Below the pieces are notes generated by a model, which saw nothing but the letters and a program-made list of their open reading frames with translations, was not told the DNA's origin and did no database searches. Positions 1 to 5,343 of a stretch of 7,713 nt of DNA are shown here, piece by piece. Each line of letters starts with the position of its first letter. Position 1 is the stretch's first letter. Source of the DNA: Clostridium sp. UBA5530 (GTDB taxonomy: Bacteria; Bacillota; Clostridia; Clostridiales; Clostridiaceae); contig DINW01000006.1 of NCBI GenBank assembly GCA_002423705.1, positions 10,785-18,497 of the forward strand, written 5' to 3'. The position numbers were made by a program, and so were the translations under genes.

Positions 1-435
1 TGTAGTATAACGCTTTGTATTCATATATTTTATAAATCTTCTTTCCTCATTGTTCTTTATAAATATATTATCAATACCTTCTACAAGGGCCTCTCTTATT
101 CTATTATCCAAAAAGTCTATGTTATTTTTCACATTATTTAATTCTCTAATTTTATTATCTATAATTTTTTTCTGATTGTATATTATATCTAATATGGAAT
201 CAAAGGAAGTGTAGTTTACCATAATTCCCTTGATCTCTTCCAAGGATAATCCCATAGCCTTACATTGTTTTATTAAAGTTAGCATTACAAAATCCTTAAA
301 GGAATAATATCTATATCCGCTTTTATCATTTATATAAGATGGCTTTAAAAGACCAACTTTATCATAATGCCTTAAAGCTTGTATAGACACATTATGAAAT
401 TTAGCCATTTCTCCTATGGAAAAGTAAGTATTCAT
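1..435 (-). CDS. MerR-family transcriptional regulator, N-terminal part (C-terminus beyond left edge)
   Basis: Starts at ATG 433-435 and stays open to base 1, giving 145 residues. AGGAG at 444-448 lies 8 nt upstream of the ATG and supports this start. The N-terminus is a classic MerR winged helix: the helix-turn-helix covers about residues 5-25 (FSIGEMAKFHNVSIQALRHY), followed by YDKVGLLKP and the wing GYRYYS near residues 40-45. The second helical part, around KQCKAMGLSLEEIKGIM (residues 56-72), is also typical. Residues about 75-120 are heptad-like and should form the antiparallel dimerisation coiled coil of the family. BmrR/BltR-type members have a further effector-binding domain of roughly 130-150 residues; here it would lie off the window, so the ligand cannot be judged. 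It is directly downstream of a MATE pump whose promoter has MerR architecture, so it is probably that pump's activator. Family assignment is firm; the target is inference. Confidence 0.93.
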   Translation of the reverse strand, partial: MNTYFSIGEMAKFHNVSIQALRHYDKVGLLKPSYINDKSGYRYYSFKDFVMLTLIKQCKAMGLSLEEIKGIMVNYTSFDSILDIIYNQKKIIDNKIRELNNVKNNIDFLDNRIREALVEGIDNIFIKNNEERRFIKYMNTKRYTT

Positions 436-460
436 AGTAATTTCTCCTATTTAATATTAA

Positions 461-495
461 TAAACCTCAAAGGGATTGTTACCCTATGAGGTTTA
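461..495 (-). terminator. Hairpin between MATE and MerR genes, possible terminator or attenuator
   Basis: AAACCTCA (462-469) pairs with TGAGGTTT (487-494). After an A-A mismatch, AGGG (471-474) pairs with CCCT (482-485), leaving a 7-nt loop. It lies 11 nt after the MATE stop and 25 nt before the MerR start. On the minus strand the stem ends in GGTTT and is followed by A/T-rich but not uridine-only sequence. It may therefore be a leaky terminator that lets some MATE transcription reach the regulator gene. The arms are too far apart to be a MerR operator. Confidence 0.5.
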
Positions 496-505
496 TCATT
501 ATATA

Positions 506-1810
506 TTATACATTTAATACTGCTGTTGTGCTAGTTTTTATATTAGCTATTAAATTTATTACTAAAAACGTTAAGGTTTCTGCTACTAAAGTACCAGCCC
601 ATATGCCATTAATGCCAAAGATTTTTCCTAATGCAAATAAGGCTAAAGGTAAAAATACAATTGATCTTCCTATGCATATTATATTTGATAGTTTTGGTTT
701 TTCTATAGCTTGATAATATACTAAGGTGTTTAGGTTCAATCCTACTGAAAAATAGCTTACGCTGACTATTCTTAAGGCAGTGTAGGATAACTCCATTATC
801 TTAGGATCAGAAGTAAATATACCTACTAAGTTTCTTCCAAAAACAAAACATACAAGGACAGAAACTCCGCTTATTATGGTAGATGTTAAACAAGTAATCT
901 TAAAAAACTTTAGCATTTTATCACCTTTTCTCTTACCATAATTGTAGCTTATAAGAGGCTGCACCCCTAAGGTTACACCATAAAGAACCATATATATGTT
1001 GGTTGTAATATAGTTTATTATGCTATAAGCTGAAATACCCATTTCTCCCACATAGTTTACTAAGGCTATATTATGAAATAAAACTATTAAAGAATAGCTA
1101 GCCTGAGCAAAAAATGAAGGAAATCCTATAAGGGAAAATTCTTTTATCATGTGTCTCTCTAGCTTTACTTTTCCAAAAGTTAGACAGCCTTTCTTTCCCA
1201 TGAAATGAGGTAATAACATACTTACTGTGACTATCTGGCCTAGCCCTGTAGCTATAGCTGCCCCCTTAATTCCTAAACCAAATTGAAATATAAATATATA
1301 GTCTAATATTATGTTTGTTATTGCTCCTGCTATAGTAGAAATCATTGCTAGTTTTGGTCTACCATCATTTCTAACAAAGCTGTTTAAAACTATTCCAATT
1401 AAATTTGGAATACAAAATATAGCATAATACCTTAAATAATCTACAGCTAATGGTTTCAAATTTTCTGTAGCTCCTAGAATAGACACTATTGGTGATGTGA
1501 ATATTATACATATCCCACTAAGCAGTGCTGTGCCTATAAGTAAAAATTTAAATACCTGTCTAAAAATATTTACTGCTTTCTCTATGTTCCCTGCACCTAG
1601 GTTTTTAGATACTAAGGCACCTCCACCTATGGCAAACATAGAAGCTAACCCAAAAAGCATTACTGTAAATGGTAACACTATATTTACAGCGGCCAATGCT
1701 CCATCTCCCACACCTTGTCCTACAAATATTCCGTCAATAACTGTATATAATGAAGAAACAAACATAGCTAAAGCTGATGGAATGGCATATTTTAAAAATT
1801 GTTTCACCAT
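506..1810 (-). CDS. MATE-family multidrug efflux transporter (MepA-like)
   Basis: An integral membrane protein of 434 residues, expected to have 12 helices and to export cationic drugs or toxins in exchange for Na+ or H+. Each half carries the MATE signatures. Half one has IGGGALVSKNLGAGN (about 61-75) and FVRNDGRPKLAM (145-156). Half two has GVQPLISYNYGKRKG (282-296) and YYQAIEKPKLSNI (365-377), followed by RSIVFLPLAL and a GINGIW motif as in MepA-type pumps. Length is normal for the family. The frame is open 36 nt further, to an ATG at 1844-1846. I reject that start because it abuts the -10 box (1847-1852) and has no ribosome binding site. The ATG at 1808-1810 is preceded by AGGAAGGA (1821-1828). 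The gene has its own MerR-type promoter and is followed by a MerR gene. Substrates cannot be predicted from sequence. Confidence 0.93.
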   Translation of the reverse strand: MVKQFLKYAIPSALAMFVSSLYTVIDGIFVGQGVGDGALAAVNIVLPFTVMLFGLASMFAIGGGALVSKNLGAGNIEKAVNIFRQVFKFLLIGTALLSGICIIFTSPIVSILGATENLKPLAVDYLRYYAIFCIPNLIGIVLNSFVRNDGRPKLAMISTIAGAITNIILDYIFIFQFGLGIKGAAIATGLGQIVTVSMLLPHFMGKKGCLTFGKVKLERHMIKEFSLIGFPSFFAQASYSLIVLFHNIALVNYVGEMGISAYSIINYITTNIYMVLYGVTLGVQPLISYNYGKRKGDKMLKFFKITCLTSTIISGVSVLVCFVFGRNLVGIFTSDPKIMELSYTALRIVSVSYFSVGLNLNTLVYYQAIEKPKLSNIICIGRSIVFLPLALFALGKIFGINGIWAGTLVAETLTFLVINLIANIKTSTTAVLNV

Positions 1811-1820
1811 GTCTTTGTCA

Positions 1821-1829
1821 TCCTTCCTT
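1821..1829 (-). promoter_or_regulatory. Ribosome binding site fixing the MATE start at 1810
   Basis: On the minus strand this reads AAGGAAGGA, ending 10 nt before the ATG at 1810. The alternative upstream ATG at 1846 has only ATAGACTTTATAAT before it, which contains no Shine-Dalgarno sequence and is itself the -10 box region. Confidence 0.75.
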
Positions 1830-1846
1830 TTAAAATTCCATTCCAT

Positions 1847-1877
1847 ATTATAAAGTCTATACTTAGTATAGAGTCAA
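1847..1877 (-). promoter_or_regulatory. MerR-type promoter and operator of the MATE gene
   Basis: The -35 box TTGACT (1872-1877) and -10 box TATAAT (1847-1852) are near-consensus but separated by 19 bp rather than 17. Between them is a palindrome, TCTATACT-A-AGTATAGA (1856-1872, 8-bp arms around one central base), which overlaps the last base of the -35 box. A long spacer with a dyad inside it is the established hallmark of promoters activated by MerR-family proteins, which distort the DNA to realign the two boxes. The expected transcription start is near 1840, giving a leader of about 30 nt. The -35 box begins only 5 nt after the stop codon of the upstream gene. Architecture is read directly from sequence; binding by the neighbouring MerR protein is inference. 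Confidence 0.85.
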
Positions 1878-1882
1878 TAGTT

Positions 1883-3205
1883 TTATTTATTTTTTATCAA
1901 GTCTTTTGAGTAAAATAACCTTTCTATAGATTTTATAGCACTGCCCTTGTTACTATCAATAATCTCTCCAGCTACTTCTTTTAAAGGCCTTGGAGCCTTT
2001 TCAGATGTAATTGTATAATCTGCTTCCTTAACCATAGATAAATCATCCATATCACTTAAAAATACAACTGTTTTCTCCACTGTAGAAGTAGTTTTAAGTT
2101 CCTTTAAAGCATTTTCTTTAGAAGCTTCGTGGCTAAAGACTTCCAAAAAGTAATATCCTTGATTTTCTTTGTCTTCATAATAATTAACTTTAAGATTTTC
2201 ACTAATTTTTAAGGACATAATTTTTTCATATATGGTTTTAATATTCTCCATGGAACTTATTCCTTTAATACATATGACACCTTTTTCCTCTCCTAAAGAA
2301 CCATAAACATAATTTTGAAGGGGAGTTAGTCTTTTTGAGTAGTAAAAGTTTTTTTCTACTTGATTTTTAAAATCTCCATAATAAACATGAAGAATGTCAT
2401 TTACTATTGTGTATACAAATGCATTGATATTGTGCTCATTAAATATTGCTAAAATAGATTTAGCATTACTATAGTCTATGTATTTACAATAGGAATATTT
2501 TTTTTCTTTTACATTATAAAGGGCTGCACCATTCATCACCATAATTGGTAGCTTAAAGTCTAGCTCCTGAATCTCTTTATTTAGCATAGGTTCTATTTCT
2601 TCAACATCCAAAGATATAAGCGCCCCTGCCTGTAACATGTGGTTTAGCTTAACAATATTATAAGACTTTGATTTTTCTGGAGTTAATAGTAGCTCTTTCA
2701 CATTGCCTAAAAATAATGTGGTTAGGTTTTTCTTTCTCGGAAAATGAAAAGAATTTACTGCTAAAGATACGAATATTCCAAGAAGAGTATCCATTATCCT
2801 ATTTAAAGCAAAACCATAGGGGTTTACATCTCCTCCATGAGAAACAGTTATACTTAAAAATACCACACAGGTTATATAAGAAGCCCTTGGTTTTTCTAAT
2901 AGTAAAGTTATATATATCAATGGAATAATGCATATAGAATCTAGAAAGTACTGAATTATTATAAGATCTTCTGGTATAAATCTTTTTTGAAACACTAGCA
3001 CAAACATACCGAAGATTCCTCCTACAATAGTTCCTATAGTTCTATTCCATGCTACTTTTTTACTATTAGCTACATAAGGTTGCATACATAAAATAGCAGC
3101 AATTGCTGAATAAAAAGGTATCCCATCTCCTCTTATAAAATATATTAAAAAACATATAAAAACTGCTATAGCGGATTTAACTATCCGCATTCCTATTTTA
3201 GGCAT
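1883..3205 (-). CDS. FUSC/aromatic acid exporter-like membrane domain fused to a degenerate Cof-type HAD domain
   Basis: 440 residues; the ATG at 3203-3205 is preceded by GAAGGGA. Residues 1-153 hold hydrophobic segments near 9-24, 31-48, 57-73, 82-103, 108-122 and 137-152, plus AILCMQPYVANSKKVAWNR, RTIGTIVGGIFG and NRIMDTLLGI, typical of the ArAE/FUSC (DUF939-like) membrane domain. The usual cytosolic C-terminal ArAE domain is not recognisable. Residues about 160-435 instead follow the Cof/HAD-IIB order: a position equivalent to motif I (164-175), a substrate-cap start at LPIMVMNGAALYN (219-231), the motif III lysine in ASKENALKEL (K363), a motif IV-like FLSDMDDLSMV (383-392), and the family's final helix (GSAIKSIERLF). 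The DxDGT motif is replaced by NVKEL and the TGR motif by LDVE, so phosphatase activity looks lost. It lies 21 nt after a dehydrogenase gene, probably in one operon. Membrane assignment is firm, the HAD alignment is by eye, and the function is unknown. Confidence 0.85.
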   Translation of the reverse strand: MPKIGMRIVKSAIAVFICFLIYFIRGDGIPFYSAIAAILCMQPYVANSKKVAWNRTIGTIVGGIFGMFVLVFQKRFIPEDLIIIQYFLDSICIIPLIYITLLLEKPRASYITCVVFLSITVSHGGDVNPYGFALNRIMDTLLGIFVSLAVNSFHFPRKKNLTTLFLGNVKELLLTPEKSKSYNIVKLNHMLQAGALISLDVEEIEPMLNKEIQELDFKLPIMVMNGAALYNVKEKKYSYCKYIDYSNAKSILAIFNEHNINAFVYTIVNDILHVYYGDFKNQVEKNFYYSKRLTPLQNYVYGSLGEEKGVICIKGISSMENIKTIYEKIMSLKISENLKVNYYEDKENQGYYFLEVFSHEASKENALKELKTTSTVEKTVVFLSDMDDLSMVKEADYTITSEKAPRPLKEVAGEIIDSNKGSAIKSIERLFYSKDLIKNK

Positions 3206-3226
3206 AAAATCCCTTCTTTGTTTAGT

Positions 3227-4177
3227 TTAATATCCTGTGGAGAAATTCACTATATTTAAAAGTTCTTCATTGTTCATGAATCTTTTAAGGTTTTCTGTAG
3301 CTATATTTACTATATTTTCGTAAGTTTGTGGCAAGTGATACCACCCAGAAATATGGGGAGTTATAACCACATTTTTCATATCCCAAAGCTTATGATCCTT
3401 TGGAAGGGGTTCTGGATCTGTAACATCTAAGGCAGCTCCTAATAGATGATTATTCTCCAATACAAAGGTTAAATCTTCTGTATCTACAGAAGTACCTCTA
3501 CCCACATTTATCAGTATGCTTCCTTTCTTCATCTTCATCAATCTTTCTTTAGAAAATAACTTATAAGTATCTTTGGTAGATGGCAGACTTAATGCCACTA
3601 CATCAGCTCTAGGTAACACCTTGTCTAATTCATCACTTAGATATAATTCATCTATGAACTGTTCCTTAGGTTGTTTAGTACGTCTTACACCTATTACATG
3701 AGCTCCCATGGCTTTTACTATCTTGGCAAAACTGGTTCCTATATCTCCAAGGCCTACAATTAATATGGTAGATCCAGCTACTGATGTAACTCCCCCTTGA
3801 TCTTTCCAAAGATGTTCCCTCTGATTATCTCTATAAATATGCAATTTTTTTATAATCTCTAGTAACATTCCAACCATATGCTCTGATATGGCCAACCCAT
3901 AAGCTCCAGTGGAGTTTGTAAGAATAACTTCTTTAGGTAAAACCCCTTCCTTCACAAATTCGTTTGCTCCAGCGGTATTAAGATGGAGCCATTTAAGATT
4001 TTTGCAATGTTTTAAATCATGTATTTCAGGATTGCCAATTATAACTTCTGCCTTTTCTAGGTCTTCCTTTTTTACATCTTTACTATTGCTATAGGTGAAT
4101 ACACAATTGTCTACTGATTTTTCAAGGTTTTTTTTATGCAGCTCATCCATAGGAATCAAAACTAATATATTTTTCAT
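3227..4177 (-). CDS. D-isomer-specific 2-hydroxyacid dehydrogenase (GhrA/SerA-like fold)
   Basis: A cytosolic NAD(P)H-linked oxidoreductase that should interconvert a 2-keto acid and a D-2-hydroxy acid. At 316 residues it has the usual family length. It has a Rossmann nucleotide-binding loop GLGDIG (143-148 region) and the catalytic set: Arg227 in NVGRGTSVD, Glu256 in ALDVTDPEPLP, and His275 in ITPHISGW. ISEHMVGMLL near residue 100 matches the segment preceding the cofactor domain. After the second strand of the Rossmann fold there is VRR (residues 164-166) instead of the acidic residue that usually selects NAD, so NADPH preference is likely, as in GhrA-type glyoxylate/hydroxypyruvate reductases. 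The ATG at 4175-4177 follows a strong GTGGGGGT ribosome binding site. It is the first gene of a probable two-gene operon with the FUSC-HAD fusion. The true substrate is unknown; candidates are glyoxylate, hydroxypyruvate or branched or aromatic keto acids. Confidence 0.92.
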   Translation of the reverse strand: MKNILVLIPMDELHKKNLEKSVDNCVFTYSNSKDVKKEDLEKAEVIIGNPEIHDLKHCKNLKWLHLNTAGANEFVKEGVLPKEVILTNSTGAYGLAISEHMVGMLLEIIKKLHIYRDNQREHLWKDQGGVTSVAGSTILIVGLGDIGTSFAKIVKAMGAHVIGVRRTKQPKEQFIDELYLSDELDKVLPRADVVALSLPSTKDTYKLFSKERLMKMKKGSILINVGRGTSVDTEDLTFVLENNHLLGAALDVTDPEPLPKDHKLWDMKNVVITPHISGWYHLPQTYENIVNIATENLKRFMNNEELLNIVNFSTGY

Positions 4178-4206
4178 TTTCTACCCCCACTTTAATTGAT
4201 ATAAAT

Positions 4207-4236
4207 ATATTAACTCATAATTATGCTATATTTCAA
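4207..4236 (-). promoter_or_regulatory. Probable promoter of the dehydrogenase operon
   Basis: TTGAAA (4231-4236) and TAATAT (4207-4212) are separated by 18 bp; an overlapping TTAATA one base upstream gives 17 bp. The dehydrogenase ATG lies 29 nt further on. This resembles a housekeeping sigma promoter. No clear terminator is seen between the upstream gene (stop at 4266) and this site, so readthrough from that gene is also possible. Confidence 0.55.
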
Positions 4237-4265
4237 TGTAGATTATAGAATATACCTACTTACTA

Positions 4266-5078
4266 TTATCCATGTCTTAGTAACGATAAAGTAGAGCAAG
4301 CTAAACTTCCCCCTGCCTTCATTATTTCTTTATATTCTACAAATTTAGCTTTATATCCGTTGTTATTTAATATATTAACCACTTCTTTATTGCTGCTTAT
4401 AACCTTTCTATCCCCTAAATATACAAGATTTGTACCTAGTTTATCTGCCTCCTCCTTAGATATATGATATATAAATTTTATATATTTTTCTATTTCGTCT
4501 ACATTATAAACATAGGGAGACATTACACAAGAGTACTTATCTAAGGTATTAAAAACACAGTCTAAATGAAGCTTATTTGTATCAAAGTATATGGGTACAA
4601 CCTTTATATCTATATTTTTTTCATTTAAAACTTTCTGCAACTCATAGGTGGCTTCTATACATGTTCTAGTACTTATTCCAACAAAGATTTCACTTCCATG
4701 GTGAATCACATCTCCTCCTTCTATATTGTTTTTCATCTCATAGTATTTCAAATTGTTATCTTCTATGAGTTTTTTTAAAGTTTTTGTTTCTATTTTTCTT
4801 TCCTGTTTTTTCATATTACTTACAAAAAATATATCCTCTATGACAAAACCAATATCCTTTGTAAAAACCTGTTGTTCTGAAGAATTTATATCTATAAACC
4901 TTATTTTTATCCCTTCTTCTATAAGAGTATTTACAAAATTATTATATTGCTGATAAAGTGACTCATAATTTATATCTCCGTAGTATTTATTGTTTTTGTC
5001 TGTTATTTTAAAATTTACTGGATAACACATTAGATAGTATTGAAGGCTATCATATTGATTAGATTGAAATATTTTCAT
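4266..5078 (-). CDS. Dimethylargininase/amidinotransferase-superfamily enzyme (DDAH-like)
   Basis: 270 residues, close to the 255-285 of dimethylarginine dimethylaminohydrolases and much shorter than arginine deiminase (about 410) or agmatine deiminase (about 365). The superfamily's active-site markers occur in order: FTKDIGFVIED (Asp75), the NIEGGDV motif (Glu120 to Asp123), an arginine in GISTRT (Arg138), the catalytic histidine in KLHLDCVFN (His171, with Asp173), and the nucleophilic cysteine near the C-terminus in GGSLACSTLSL (Cys261). All are intact, so an active cytosolic guanidine-modifying hydrolase is expected, releasing citrulline or a similar ureido product from an arginine-type substrate. 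The ATG at 5076-5078 follows AGGAGG (5085-5090). It stands alone behind its own promoter region, with no arginine-deiminase pathway genes nearby. The exact substrate (methylarginine, arginine or another guanidine) cannot be settled from sequence. Confidence 0.88.
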   Translation of the reverse strand: MKIFQSNQYDSLQYYLMCYPVNFKITDKNNKYYGDINYESLYQQYNNFVNTLIEEGIKIRFIDINSSEQQVFTKDIGFVIEDIFFVSNMKKQERKIETKTLKKLIEDNNLKYYEMKNNIEGGDVIHHGSEIFVGISTRTCIEATYELQKVLNEKNIDIKVVPIYFDTNKLHLDCVFNTLDKYSCVMSPYVYNVDEIEKYIKFIYHISKEEADKLGTNLVYLGDRKVISSNKEVVNILNNNGYKAKFVEYKEIMKAGGSLACSTLSLLRHG

Positions 5079-5110
5079 TTTTTACCTCCTAGCATATTTT
5101 TACCACACTT

Positions 5111-5139
5111 ATTATATTCCCAGAGTTTTCATTAACTAT
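5111..5139 (-). promoter_or_regulatory. Candidate promoter of the DDAH-like gene
   Basis: A consensus -10 box TATAAT lies at 5111-5116 on the minus strand, 32 nt upstream of the start codon. The best -35 position, 17 bp upstream, reads ATAGTT (5134-5139), which is poor. That position overlaps the imperfect dyad at 5135-5152, so an activator or repressor could act here. Confidence 0.4.
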
Positions 5140-5273
5140 ACTTATATATAGTCATAGCTACTTTTGTACCCCCTCTTAAAAAGGTTACTGTTTTATAGTA
5201 AGTAGACATGAAATTAAATAAAAACATTTATCTATTAACCTCATTGTATTGTACTATAATATGTTATTTTTTA

Positions 5274-5282
5274 TGATATAAT
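5274..5282 (+). promoter_or_regulatory. Extended -10 promoter of the PAS-GGDEF-HD-GYP gene
   Basis: TGATATAAT contains the TG-n-TATAAT extended -10 motif, which can work without a good -35 box; none is seen at the right distance. Transcription should start near 5289, giving a leader of about 55 nt. A second TATAAT at 5255-5260 is an alternative -10 box but lacks both the TG and a -35 match. Confidence 0.5.
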
Positions 5283-5290
5283 GTAATAGT

Positions 5291-5307
5291 TATATACTAA
5301 GTATATA
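5291..5307. promoter_or_regulatory. Perfect palindrome at the predicted transcription start, matching the MATE operator
   Basis: TATATACT-A-AGTATATA has 8-bp arms around one central base. It is identical at 15 of 17 positions to the dyad in the MATE promoter (1856-1872, read on the minus strand), including the uninterrupted core TATACTAAGTATA. It sits just downstream of the predicted -10 box, so a bound protein would more likely repress than activate. The flanks lack the -35 and -10 boxes of a MerR promoter. Confidence 0.5.
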
Positions 5308-5343
5308 TTTTTGTAGATTTTATAGAGTTAAGAGGAAGTAATA

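Larger units (their letters stand above)
5079..5343. other. Divergent intergenic region with promoters for both flanking genes
   Basis: These 265 nt separate the minus-strand DDAH-like gene from the plus-strand cyclic-di-GMP gene. They hold a ribosome binding site and candidate -10 box for each gene, a perfect palindrome at 5291-5307, and an imperfect dyad at 5135-5152 (ACTATA, 6-nt gap, TATAGT). A weaker inverted repeat lies at 5166-5188. I see no riboswitch, RNA gene or credible small gene here. In particular, I do not see a conserved cyclic-di-GMP riboswitch core upstream of the GGDEF gene. Confidence 0.7.

Noticed and set aside
367..380. The 14-mer ATGCCTTAAAGCTT occurs here and again at 7107-7120.
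   Set aside because: The first copy encodes the conserved QALRHYD part of the MerR helix-turn-helix and the second is the arm of a terminator. Different roles and no shared flanks point to chance.
486..713. Plus-strand open frame of 75 codons.
   Set aside because: It is antisense to the well-supported MATE gene, has no ribosome binding site, and begins inside a hairpin.
1497..1853. Plus-strand open frame of 118 codons.
   Set aside because: It is the antisense of the MATE coding sequence and has no family signature. Its composition follows from the opposite strand.
2668..2928. Plus-strand open frame of 86 codons.
   Set aside because: Antisense to the FUSC-HAD gene, with no ribosome binding site or recognisable domain. 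The same applies to shorter frames at 3909-4094 and 4753-4953.
5132..5155. A possible 7-codon leader peptide (MTIYKYS) on the minus strand, with a GAGGGGGT-like ribosome binding site upstream at about 5169-5176.
   Set aside because: The ribosome binding site is too far from the ATG, the peptide has no informative codon run and there is no attenuator hairpin. It also lies upstream of the predicted -10 box of the next gene.
5166..5188. Inverted repeat GTACCC...GGTTAC in the divergent intergenic region.
   Set aside because: Only six base pairs with one mismatch, no T-tract worth calling, and no transcript that would need terminating there.
5283..5343. Cyclic-di-GMP riboswitch in the leader of the GGDEF-HD-GYP gene.
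   Set aside because: The leader from the predicted start is only about 55 nt and A/T-rich, too short for the aptamer, and I see none of its conserved core.
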